Assembly (NCBI GenBank): GCA_025200525.1
Contig: CM045770.1
Span: 136,366,200 to 136,430,199, forward strand
DNA: 64,000 nucleotides
DNA from: Camellia lanceoleosa
Lineage: Eukaryota; Streptophyta; Magnoliopsida; Ericales; Theaceae
Reading direction: 5' to 3'
The translations under genes were made by a program, and so were the position numbers. The notes beneath the pieces are model-generated. The model had not been told where the DNA came from and made no database searches. It saw only the letters and a list, made by a program, of their open reading frames with translations. Positions 25,155-34,916 of the stretch are shown in pieces. The first letter of the stretch is position 1. Each line of letters opens with the position of its first letter.

Positions 25155-25915
25155 ATGTTCAGATGGATGCAAGTAGACAATATAAAAACTGGTGTTGTTG
25201 AAGGTATTTCCACAAGTGATTTCAGTTGTATCGAACTTGCGTTGCCTAATTTATTTTCTCAGTTGAGGTTGAGATACAAACAAAAAAGTATTAAGGTTGA
25301 TAAAATATTGATAAAATATTTCCCTCTTTGCGCACCCAATGCCAGTGGGTTGGTCAAAGTAAATGTGTATGATAGGAGGTTAGATGGTAATAACAGTTTG
25401 CATGCATACTTTATTTTCCCCATGGACTGCCAGTGTGAATTAGTTTATAATAAGAATGGTTATTGTTCCATTAATGACAAACAAGTGCCATGGATGGTGA
25501 AGTATCGATTTGAAAATTCAAACATTAAAAGGGGTATTTCTTATTGTAAAATGAAGGGGTATTTGAAGTATTCTATGAGTGAAATGTCAGAAGATTCGCA
25601 GATGAGAGCCCTATTTATTGTTGTGTTATCTAAAAAATATAATAATAATAATGTTGATGTTTGGCATTGTGCTCCAACCAAGGCTATTCCGATTCTTACA
25701 CGGACTGTGTCTATGGGTTTACCGGAGAGGCAAAGAGATTTGTTGTTAAGAGTTTTGGGGAAAGTGGTTCAGTTATTCATGAACACAGAGGTCGTCTGAG
25801 TTTGTCTGAGATTGATGTACGCAGAGGTGGTGATGGTACTAATAATGTTGATCCTGGTCTATTGATTTCGGAGGTTGGTGTTAGAAAAGAGGAAGTTGAT
25901 CAGAAATGATCAGTT
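25155..25915 (+). pseudogene. Movement-protein-like gene, BC1 type (copy 1)
   Basis: The frame 25,155-25,799 (214 codons) aligns by eye along nearly its whole length with begomovirus BC1 movement proteins, which carry viral DNA between cells. Conserved-looking parts are ASGLVKVNVYDRR (about residues 72-85), the central PWMVKYRFENSNI and KGYLKYS, and the C-terminal DVWHCAPTKAI. After about residue 190 the frame shifts, and the rest of the tail continues in another frame (SFGESGSVIHEHRG to about 25,909). The start at 25,155 is a choice. The same gene at 34,030-34,792 is more decayed. In monopartite geminiviruses a BC1-like gene after the coat gene is a citlodavirus trait. It is the best preserved frame of the array but is not intact. 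Confidence 0.87.
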
Positions 25916-26045
25916 AACAGAATTTTCTGATGTTTTACGAAATGAAATGAGTGTAAAAAATTGTGACGACTCTAAAGATGTAATAGTTGACGACAAGGGA
26001 AATGTAGTAAGTAAATAAAAAGTTTGAGTGGTTACATAAATAAAA

Positions 26046-26475
26046 TTAATAAAAAAATTTGTTAATCATAACAGCGGTTACATTTACATCAAACCATTTT
26101 CTCATTTTTGGGGACACTGCATCTAACCAACTACTGTCCCCATTAGTTAATAAAATATAAGGAATTCCTCCTCTAATGGTGAGATCTAGTTGGAATTTAA
26201 CAAATATATGAAAGTCTCTCAACAACCTACTAATTCTTCATTAGTTCAGAAGGGACTGTCGAGTATTTGATGTCGTCTATGACATTGTAGACGGCGTCTT
26301 GATCGTAGTCCTTGAAACTTATTGTGCTGGAGAAGTAGTTCTGTCATCCGAGACTTCTGGTTCAAGCGGTTTTTCCTATTCTTGAAGGTCCTTCGAGGTA
26401 GAGGGATATTAGGCGCGTAGGTCGCTGTTCAGAATTCTGTTATCAGAAGAGGAGGAGAGTTCTTTTTCTGTGTAA
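26046..26475 (-). pseudogene. Rep exon 2 fragment (tandem duplicate)
   Basis: The minus strand carries Rep exon 2 from the acceptor at about 26,424 to the stop at 26,046, with the Walker A and VIDDI region recognisable but broken. Only about 50 bp of intron remain before the sequence jumps, near 26,475, to the flank found just 3' of the movement gene (compare 25,951-26,010). It is therefore a local tandem duplication of the movement-Rep 3' junction. It has a stop in the 3' part of the helicase domain. Confidence 0.85.
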
Positions 26476-26577
26476 TAATAAGTGTAAAAAATTGTGATGA
26501 CTCTAAAGATGTAAAAGTTGACGATAAGGGAAATGTAGTAAGTAATTATAAAAAGTTTGAGTGGTTTCATAAATAAA

Positions 26578-27220
26578 TTAATAAAATTTTTCATTAATCA
26601 GAACAGTGGTTATATTTACATCAAACCATTCTCTCATTTTTAGGGACATTGCATCTAACCAACTACTGTTTTTATTAGTTAATATAATACAAGGAATTCC
26701 TTCTCTAATGGTGAGATCTGTTTGGAATTTAACAAATACATGGAAATCTCTCTAGCAACCTACTAGATTATTCATTAGTTCGGTAGGGACTGCCGAGTAT
26801 TTGATATCGTTTATGACGTTGTAGACGATGTCTTGATCATAGTCCTTGAAACTTATTCTGTCGGAGAAATAGTTGTGTCGTCCAAGACTTCTGACCCAGG
26901 CGGTTTTCCTATTCTTGAAAGTCCTTCGAGGTAGAGAGATATTGGGCGGATGGGTTGCTATTCACGATCCTGTTATCAGAGGTGGAGGAGAGTTCTTCGT
27001 TAGTACATAAATCGTGTATATTATTCATGTGTATCCCTAATCTAATGTTGTCGTCTTCACTGTAAATAGAGAAACAACAATTTTGACATAGTTTCTATTT
27101 TACAAAATTATGACTTACAAACAAAATATTATTTTTTGCCTTTTTTTTTGCTTCTTCATTTAAAAAAGGAAATGAATTAAAGGGGCTAGTATATGGGGGT
27201 CGTTTTCGTTTGTAATGATA
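26578..27220 (-). pseudogene. Rep gene, C-terminal part, left of LTR insertion
   Basis: Minus-strand exon 2 runs from 26,957 to 26,578, the intron from 27,118 to 26,958 (GTAAGT donor), and the exon 1 tail from 27,220 to 27,119. The gene continues across the inserted LTR at 31,936-32,444: the viral sequence at 27,201-27,220 and that at 31,936-31,960 are adjacent in the undisturbed copies (24,427-24,455; 35,548-35,575). Several substitutions and small indels break the frames. Confidence 0.88.
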
Positions 27221-27380
27221 TGTAGACACCCCATTTTTGACCGACCTTAAGACTCAGACGTCATCGTTTGTGCACGCGATGATTGCGCATGTTTGTGCTT
27301 GTTTCGAGTGCCCGAAGGTCTCGGCTGAGTGCCTTGTCTTTGAGCCTCTTAACACTTTGTGTTTTGACCTTGGTTTTCAG

Positions 27381-28012
27381 GCCAAACCTTGTTGCCCCTT
27401 TGCTTGAGGGAGGGGAAGGGTTGCCGGCCACTTTTGGCATTTGCTAGCCACTTTTCTCCCTTGTAGGCCACTTGGAGTGGCCGGCCGGCTAGGGGAGGTG
27501 GGTGGCCGGCCGGCCACCTTAATTGGCCGGCAGTCACTTTTTCTCCTTTTTAGATATTTTCAGATCTTTTGAGCTAGCTATGGCTCATTGGAACTCATCC
27601 TCCATACACGTGTATAGAGGGATGGAGCAAGCCTTTTGCTTGTCTCCTCTATATAAGGGGAGCTTCCTCCCCCTATTTGAGGGTTCAGATTTTTTGGCCA
27701 AACCTTGTTGCCCCTTTGCTTGAGGGAGGGGAAGGGCTGCCGGCCACTTTTGGCATTTGCTGGCCACTTTTCTCCCTTGTAGGCCACTTGGAGTGGCCGG
27801 CCGGCTAGGGGAGGTGGGTGGCCGGCCGGCCACCTTAACTGGCCGGCAGTCACTTTTTCTCCTTTTTAGATATTTTCAGATCTTTTGAGCTAGCTATGGC
27901 TCATTGGAACTCATCCTCCATACACGTGTATAGAGGGATGGAGCAAGCCTTTTGCTTGTCTCCTCTATATAAGGGGAGCTTCCTCCCCCTATTTGAGGGT
28001 TCAGATTTTTCA
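27381..28012 (+). repeat. Direct duplication of a 316-bp LTR promoter segment
   Basis: Two near-identical 316-bp units (27,381-27,696 and 27,697-28,012) each contain GGCCGGCCGGC palindromic patches, an ACACGTGT element and the TATA box TATATAA (27,650-27,656 and 27,966-27,972) followed by AGGGGAGCTTCC. Very few differences separate the units, so the duplication is recent compared with the LTR family. The 56,876 copy has a single TATA-like element near 57,715. Confidence 0.85.
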
Positions 28013-28719
28013 GAGCAAAAAATCTCCCTCTCTCTAGAATTCTCACTCTCTATCTCTATATTGTGCTATTGTGCCTAAAAGTGTTGTTTCTTCACACTCT
28101 TGCACATAAACACCTACTCAAACACCTTCTCTTTGGAGCTGAGGTCCCTTGGAGCTTGTTTTGAGGTCTTAGCATTGGTTTTGGTCCAAAGTTGTTGCTG
28201 AAGTTGCTGTCTTGCCATTGTTCTTCAAGGGTAAGAGACTAGCCCCTTTTAAGCTTTGTTTTGATTAAGTGTTATACCACCTTTGCATGCTACTTTGAGG
28301 CTGATTTTAGCCTATCAAAAACTCTATTTTTTTAAGGCTTTAAAGTTTTGGTTTGAGCCTTGTGTAGTTAGGGGGGGTGGTTCCCCTCTTTTGCTCTTTG
28401 GCTTGTTAAGCTTTTTGAGCCATCTTCCATAGTTTTTGTATTGACTTTTGCTTGGCCTTTTAACCACTGAAACTCAGAGGAATTTCAGTGGTAAAAATTT
28501 ATTCTTGTGGTCCAAAATAGGAGAGGGTGATCCCCTCTCCTTGTATTCTTGTTTGCTAGTATTGGTGGCCTAATACATGAGCATGTGTTTCTCCCTTTTT
28601 GAAGCTTAGTCCAAGTATGTTTTTGTGACTTTTTGGACCTGCCATGACTCTGTTTTTGGTTGGTTTGGTCATTGGTTTCTTGCATCTTACACTTGTTGTG
28701 CAATCCTACTTGTTGGCCT

Positions 28720-29990
28720 AACATGCTTCATGCTTCATGCCTCTCATTCTAGCATGTGTATGCTCCACTCCAGCATGTTTTTGGCTTTGATTTAGCATGC
28801 TTTAGGACTTTTTTGAATGGTTTTGGCCATATGGTTCATGCTTTGTATAGCTATAGTATAGTTGGCTTTGCTAGCCTTGTGTTTTGAAGCCCCTAACATG
28901 CCTTATTTGTGATGTTTGCATGATATGGCATCATTTGGCATGTAAATTCAGATCGTATATCATTGTCTCACTCTCACATATATCACTCTTTCATTGTGTT
29001 TGAGAGTTGAGTCTTCATGCCTTGTTTGTGGGCCATCAAATGAGCATGCTTTTCTACTCTTTTATGGCTTAGTTCAAGCATGTTTTTGGTGTTATTTTGA
29101 CATGCCTTAGCTCTGATTTTGGTTGGTGGGGTCACCTCTTGCTTGGTTTTTGTACTTGTAGTGCAATCCTACTTGTAGGCCTAACGTGCATCATGCTTTA
29201 TGCCTCTAATCCTAGCTAGTGTTAGCTCTATCGCAGCATGTATTTGCTATTATTTTAGCATGCCTTAGCTCTATTTTGAGTGGTCTTGGCCATGTGAGAC
29301 TTGTTGTGCATGGTTGTAGTGTAAAGGCCTTGACTAGCTTTGAGTTTCAAAGCCTCTTGCATGCTTTACTTGTGATGATTGCATGCCTTAGCCTCATTTC
29401 TCACATGATTTCAGTGTATATGGCGTAGTCACACTCTCACATATTCTACTCTTTCATAGCTTTTCTGAGTTGTGCCTTATGCCTTGTTTGTTAGCATGTT
29501 TTAGCCTTTGATTTGGCATGGTGGAGCTCCGTCTAGAGCTGGTTTGGTTGTTTGGGCTATGTATTGCATACTTCTTGTGTAATGCTCTTTACTAGCCTTA
29601 TGCTTTAGGTCTTCTAGGATGCCTTATTTGTGATTTTTATGTGATATGGCATCATTTAACATATAATTTCAGAGCATATAGCCTTGTTGTACTCTCATGT
29701 TTATCACTCTTTCAATGCTTTTGAGAGTTGAGCATTATGCCTTGTTTGTGAGCCAATGCATGAACATCATTCTCTTGCCTTTCATGCTATCATTTCAGAT
29801 CATTTTGGCCACTGTTTTGGCATGCATGAGGTCTGTTTAGGGCTGATTTAGTCCATTGAGCAATGTATTGCATAGTCCTAATGTTGTGTACTTCATTAGC
29901 TTTAATGCCCAAGTCTTCTAGCATGTCATACATGTGTTGTTTGTGTGTTAGATTCTTGTTTTAGCATGCCACTTTAGCATTAAAAATGAG
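28720..29990 (+). repeat. Degenerate tandem repeats inside the LTR
   Basis: A unit of roughly 400-480 bp, with CATGCTTCATGCCTCT, AGCATG..TTTTAGCATGC, TGGTTTTGGCCAT and ATCACTCTTTCA in order, recurs about three times (starting near 28,720, 29,185 and 29,500) with substantial divergence. Confidence 0.6.
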
Positions 29991-31935
29991 CATGTTGTTT
30001 GCATTGCATTGTGTTTGGATCGAACGTTAATCCAAACACGAAGAATGTGGCACGTTTCATACTCAAAGTGATGAAACGTGTTGCATTTCTTGGTCGCCAA
30101 CGCTCTTGATCATGCATGATAGAGGTGGAGGCTCTTATGTGTTGTTTGTGCATTCACTAACATTTTGCGAGCTTAGCCCTTTGGTCATCGTGCATTGAAA
30201 TGCGTGATTGGTGGCTTGAGAGTCTAGTACTACGCTCCTTTGAGCTTAAGAAATGATAAGGAGAGTAGTTGCACACACATTTCCTTGCAAATGCATTGTT
30301 GTGCCTTTGTTGATCTCTGTTGCAGCAAATTTGAGATTCTGGAAAAGGAAGTGGCCGGTTGGCCACTTACACTAGCCTGCCGACCACTTAAAGTGGCCGG
30401 CCGGCCACTTGCAGTAAAATTTTCCAAAATGCTCCTGTTTTGGGGCAGATGCAACCTAAAAGTGTGTTCGATGCTCTGAGGTCATCGCGAGTGCAAACAG
30501 AGACAACTCACGGCAAAGCAATGCATTTCCAGGGGAAGCAAACCGAGCATGCATGTTTCCCTCCCCTCGAGGCCATTTTAACTACTTTACTTAGTTAGTT
30601 AATTTGCCGGTTTTCTGTAATTAATTAGTCAATGTGTTTAGCTAATTCAATTCATCTTTGTAATATTCTAATTAGCTTAGAATAGCTAGTTTCAATTCGG
30701 TTTGTAATTAATTAGCTTAGTATAGTTAATTAGTTGATTTGTAATAAGTAGCTTAGCTTAGCTCTTATTCATTCGAACCCTCCTTCGAGAGGGCATAATG
30801 TCGTAATAAGGGTGCATGTGTGTGTGCATGTCTTCCAACCCCCACGTCTTTCTCCCTTTTACTTATCAGCTTTTGATGGCTAGTTTTAGAGACATGTTTT
30901 GATTAGCATCCTTATGCTTTGCATGTGTGCATCATTCATTTGTATTGCATGCACCGGGCTCGGCGCATTATTCAAACTGCATTGTATTTCAATACCTATT
31001 TGAATACATGTATCAAGTGTTGCATTCATATGCCATCTTAGGTAGCCGAGCCTATTTAGTTGCATTTTGCATGTGTTGCATTAGGCACCTTGACATAGTT
31101 AGGATCATGCATATTTCTAACTAGCTTCCTATTTTGGCTCGGAGTACACTATAAGTGGTTACGCTTTAGCACACTTGCATGTGTTGAGTGTTACCATGAT
31201 AACATGTTTGCCATGAGGCTATGTGCTTATATGCTAAACTGCTTGAATGTCTATGGATGAAGGCTTCATTGTTTGAATTGGAACAATTCATCAAAATGTG
31301 AGTTTTAAGCTCACTTGGAGTGGCAAATCATCATGTTTTAAGCCCACTTGAGGGTGGTAAATCCGCATTTTAGCCTACTTGAGGGTAGCAACTTCAAACC
31401 ATTTTTCAAAAAACAAACATGAAATATTTTATTCCAATTCTTGCGATTGAGTCTATACTTGTATGCTGTGCACATCACGTAGTAAGGTTAGCTTAATAAT
31501 CAGAACAAGAACACATGTGTTTTTAAAAACAACATATCATATTTAGTAGAGGCCGATCTTTAATCAGGCGAGCGGGGATGCTCATTTCAGGACCTTTCCC
31601 TCTCGTATCCAAGTTCTCGAGCCGAGGCAACTTTGGTGATGACGGACACGTGGCCTTAGGCACGAGTCAGGGTTTTCTAAATTTTCCAAAATAAAATATT
31701 TAGATGGCTACTCTGAAATCTGGCAAAGTAGTCAATGTTTGGCATTTTTTTTATTAAAATTGATTTTTCAAAACCAATTGTCAAATTTGGATTCTTTGGT
31801 GATTTATTAGTCTTACATTGCACTTTGTGAGATTAGATTCAGAATCATGACAGGAGTCCGAACTGTAGTAGCTAGAACCCAAATCCGCGCCCTCTCCGAA
31901 AGGGGGGCGCGCAGAGGAAGTTCGGGCGGTTTACA

Positions 31936-32444
31936 TGATCCCTCGAAAATGTTTTTAATTAGGAGTATTTTGTGATGTAATCGGTGAGACATCTTTCTTT
32001 GTAGAGTGTAAAGAATTGTTCCTCTGTTTTTGCTTCTGCAAGTATTTCCCACCAGAGTTCGTGTTTGTTCTTTGAGGGACTTTTCCCCTTGGATGAAAAT
32101 CCTTCCCATTCTATGAAATCGCTGCCTTCTGTATATACTGTTGACTTGTTGTTAGAGAATAGAGTTTTTCTATATTTGGATGATAGATCCTCCCGTTGGT
32201 TCCAGTGAGATCAAAAAATCTCTGGTTAGAGGTATGGATCTTCTTTGTGCATTGAACCATGGCATGAAGGTGAGGGTTTCCATCTTCATGGAGCTCCCTT
32301 GCAACAAGTATGTAGTATGGCTGACATGTTAGTTGGAGAAAAGATTGAAGGAGTTCTAAGAGTTGTTCTTTTGGGTAAGAGCATTGTGGGTAGGTGAGAA
32401 AAACATTCTTGGCATAGAAATAGAAAAAGGCTTAGCGAGGCATT
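31936..32444 (-). pseudogene. Rep gene, N-terminal part, right of LTR insertion
   Basis: The minus strand starts at the ATG at 32,444-32,442. The third codon after it is a stop (TAA where the sister copy at 36,343 has CAA). Rolling-circle motif I is intact as FLTYPQC (32,402-32,382) and motif II as HLHAMVQ (32,272-32,252), the metal-binding HUH signature. The GFSSKGKSP segment after the motif III position is recognisable. The rest of exon 1 continues across the LTR at 27,220. A frameshift lies between motifs I and II. Confidence 0.9.
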
Positions 32445-32465
32445 TTGTAGTTGTAAATAGTAAAT

Positions 32466-32664
32466 TCACACCAGCTGTACAAGGGCTCCCTATTAGTTAA
32501 AACACCTGGTATGAATGGTGTGAGTTGGTGTGACTGCGGGGGTGCTATATTAATATTACCAGCACCCCTCTTCCCTCGGCGCTAATCTGGTCCGTTCATT
32601 CATGTACTTGTAGACATGTTTATGGATAGGGTTAAAAAGAAGTCACACCCGGACCCAGGTGTGA
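32466..32664. promoter_or_regulatory. Iteron-like repeats around origin 1
   Basis: GGTGTGA occurs at 32,517-32,523, 32,527-32,533 (10-bp spacing, just left of the stem-loop) and 32,658-32,664, and its complement TCACACC at 32,466-32,472 and 32,643-32,649. The second unit repeats the pattern near 36,366, 36,417, 36,550 and 36,573. Such short repeats flanking the origin are the sites to which geminivirus Rep binds. That these are functional iterons is inferred from position and repetition. Confidence 0.7.
32539..32568 (+). other. Geminivirus-type replication origin stem-loop 1
   Basis: The nonanucleotide TAATATTAC (32,551-32,559) sits in the loop between perfect 8-bp arms GGGGTGCT (32,539-32,546) and AGCACCCC (32,561-32,568). 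This nonanucleotide is the site nicked by Rep to start rolling-circle replication in geminiviruses. It lies just upstream of the Rep start on one side and of the V-sense genes on the other, as in the viral large intergenic region. Confidence 0.93.
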
Positions 32665-32699
32665 TTGATGTGAGTATTTTTTATTCTTTTTCCGAATAG

Positions 32700-33060
32700 T
32701 GCTATACACGTGTCACGTTTATGGTGGTTTGCATGGTTTTAAAGTAAATATATTTTCATAACGACTGACATAAAGCAAAGGCGGGAAAATGATTATACTT
32801 TGAATTATTTTGAATGGGAAACCTTCGTCCTTACCCACGGGTCACTTTTGCTATTTATTTGGTACCATAAAACATTTGATGGTAGAGAGGAATATGCTTT
32901 TGCAGTGGGATAGCTATTGTGGTGATATTGTTTTATGGTACATTGTTTCGTCCCTTCTTTTTTGTCTTTTTTTTTGTTGTTGATTGTATTGGTATACAAT
33001 GTTGTACTTCTTAGAAGAGCATACCGACAATTGCAGGCATTTCACTGAAATGTGTGTAGA
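32700..33060. other. Virion-sense leader region of the viral unit
   Basis: Between origin 1 and the first V-sense frames lie about 360 bp repeated in the second unit (36,605-36,960), with GCTATACACRTGTCACG near the start. No frame is clearly conserved. It probably held the virion-sense promoter. Confidence 0.5.
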
Positions 33061-33127
33061 TCGTTTTTTGACATGGCAAATAGAACTGTAGGAAAAGAGA
33101 CGATGGTCAGCTCCGAGGAAGTTTGTT

Positions 33128-33328
33128 TTGGTGTACGAGGAAAAGAGGGCGTTAATATCAAAGTTAAGGTGTCTGAATAAAAGGGTTAGTAGAGGTAAAA
33201 GAATCTGCAAAATTTGTAGGATAAAAGATTTTGAGTGTTTTACCAAAAATGGAAGGAGTACTAAGCAGCCACTATCGGACTCCCCTTACGTACCGGAGAT
33301 CAAGGATATCAGCGGCCAATGGATATAA
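33128..33328 (+). pseudogene. V-sense frame upstream of coat gene (unidentified)
   Basis: A 66-codon frame, rich in Lys and Arg, with a CKICRIKDFEC cysteine pattern. The corresponding frame in the second unit (from about 37,037) is similar (ERALISKLRCLN and ICRIC) and ends at a stop near 37,173. Its position, overlapping the region before the coat gene, is where geminiviruses carry small V2-type or pre-coat genes, or it could be the basic N-terminus of the coat protein. I cannot assign it. A stop lies upstream in the same frame at about 33,094. Confidence 0.45.
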
Positions 33329-33339
33329 GCTGAGTTACC

Positions 33340-33990
33340 GTGGTCGTACATCTTTTAAGGTGGCGTACATTTGCGTATGTTCAGAATATTCCCCGATATG
33401 TTAAGAAAACTAAGAGAGAAGTAAGGAAGTTGCAACTGTACGACGAACAATTAAGGGACGTTAAATTTGGTAATAAAGATATGGCGAGATTGCTGAATGG
33501 TATTGAGTTGGGTAATAAAAGATGTGACCTTCAATCAGACAAGATCGTGGTTAACGGTATAAAATTAATTAGGAATGTTCAATGGGGATAAGAGGCTAAA
33601 GAGGAAGCTGTGGTCCACCGTGTATTGTTTTTCGTCATAAGTGATAATAGTCCATTAGATTTCGTTCCCACACCTAACAAGATATTTATTGGAGTTGGTA
33701 AGGGTAATCTTGAGACCTGGATTGTTGATCCTAACTAGTCCGACAGGTTTCGGATGCTAAAGAAAATGAGATTCAAGCTCATTGGTGGCAAGGACAAAGA
33801 GTATGTTCGTTACGAAATAGAAGTTGTGGACCGGTTCTTCCTAGTTGATGTTTAGACGAACTACAAAGATACGCTATTGGAAAATGTTGAAAGTATCCAA
33901 AAGGGCGCCATATATTTAGTAGCTACTACTGTTAGTGGAAAAGAATGCAAAATTACGTTAAGGAGTCAAATGTATTTTAAAACTGTTTAG
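33340..33990 (+). pseudogene. Geminivirus coat-protein pseudogene
   Basis: One continuous frame of 217 codons ends with TAG at 33,988-33,990 and has three internal stops (33,589-33,591, 33,736-33,738, 33,853-33,855). By eye it follows the geminivirus coat-protein pattern: a basic N-terminal part, then a strand with VHRVLFFVISDNSPLDF, then SDRFRMLKKMRF, and a final TLRSQMYF. Coat proteins form the twinned particle. The true start lies upstream, since the family is usually about 250 residues and the basic N-terminus seems frameshifted before 33,340. The stop at 33,736 (TAG between VDPN and SDRF) could come from TGG by a single G-to-A change. No second full coat copy is present. Confidence 0.82.
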
Positions 33991-34029
33991 CATTATAAAT
34001 TTATGTATTTTTATTTGTAATATTCAGGT

Positions 34030-34792
34030 GAATAGAGGTAGACGATATAAAAATTGGTGTTATTGAAAGTGTTTCAGTAAGTGATTTCAATTGTATTAAA
34101 CTTGTGTTACCTAATTTATTTTTTCAATTGAGGTTGAGATACAAATAAAATAGTATTAAGGTTGATAAAATATTGATAAATATTCCCCCTTTGCGCACCC
34201 AATGCCAGTGGGTTGGTTAGAGTAAATGTGTATGATATGAGGTTAGATGGTAATGACAGTTTGTAGGCTTACTTTATTTTCCCTGTGGACTGTCAGTGCG
34301 AATCAGTTTATTATGGGAATGGTTATTGTTTCATTAACAACAAACAGGTGCTATGGATGGTGAAGTATCGACTTGAAAATTCGAACATTAAAAGAGATAT
34401 TACTTATTGTAAAATGAACGGGTATTTGAAGTATTCTACGAGTAAAATGGCAAAAGATTCGCAGATGAGGGCCCTATTTACTGTTGTGTTATCTAAAAAA
34501 TATACTAATGATAATGTTGATATTTGGCATTGTGCTCCAACCAAGTCTATTCTGATCTTACACGAACTATGTCTGTGGGTTTACAGGAAAGGCAAAGAGA
34601 TTTGTTGTTAGGAGTTTTGGGGAAAGTGGTTCAGTTATTCATGAACGTAGAGGTCATCTGAGTTTGTCTGAGATTGATGTACGCAAATGTGGTGATGGTA
34701 CTAGTGATATTGATCCTGGTCCGTTGATTTCGAAGGTTGGTGCTAGAAAGAGGAAATTGATTGGAGAGAATCAGTTGTTATGGATCCCGTAG
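34030..34792 (+). pseudogene. Movement-protein-like gene, BC1 type (copy 2)
   Basis: This is a decayed copy of the gene at 25,155-25,915. The longest open piece is 34,285-34,611, with PVDCQCE-like, WMVKYRLENSNI, GYLKYS and DIWHCAPTKS segments. Stops near 34,150 and at 34,264, plus frameshifts, break the N-terminal part. The original stop is probably the TAG at 34,790-34,792, which copy 1 has lost. It follows the coat-protein stop by about 40 bp and converges with the Rep gene, whose stop is at 34,917. Confidence 0.85.
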
Positions 34793-34916
34793 AATTTTCT
34801 GATGTTTTACAAAATGTAATGAGTGTAAAAAATTGTGATGACTTTAAAGATGTATAGTTGACGATAAGAGAAATGTAGTAAGTAAATAAAAAGTTTAAAT
34901 GGTTCCATAAATAAAA

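Larger units (their letters stand above)
27221..31935 (+). mobile_element. Family 1 solo LTR inserted in the viral Rep gene
   Basis: The 4,715-bp segment starts TGTAGACACCCC and ends GGTTTACA, with TGATA before (27,216-27,220) and TGATC after (31,936-31,940), a 4-of-5 target duplication. Removing it restores continuous viral sequence. It matches the complete copy at 56,876-61,189 throughout (start, GCCGG-rich block, GAGGGCATAAT block, 3' blocks). It contains a duplicated 316-bp promoter-like segment and degenerate 'agcatgcc' repeats. There is no protein-coding domain, so I call it a solo LTR. The LTR is unusually long, in the range of Tat/Ogre-type gypsy elements. Confidence 0.83.

Noticed and set aside
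27349..27853. Frames encoding WPAGHPPPLAGRP-like repeats
   Set aside because: They are minus-strand translations of the duplicated, CCGG-rich LTR promoter segment.
32551..32559. TAATATTAC as a chance occurrence
   Set aside because: It is inside a perfect stem-loop, next to Rep and iteron-like repeats, and recurs in the second unit.
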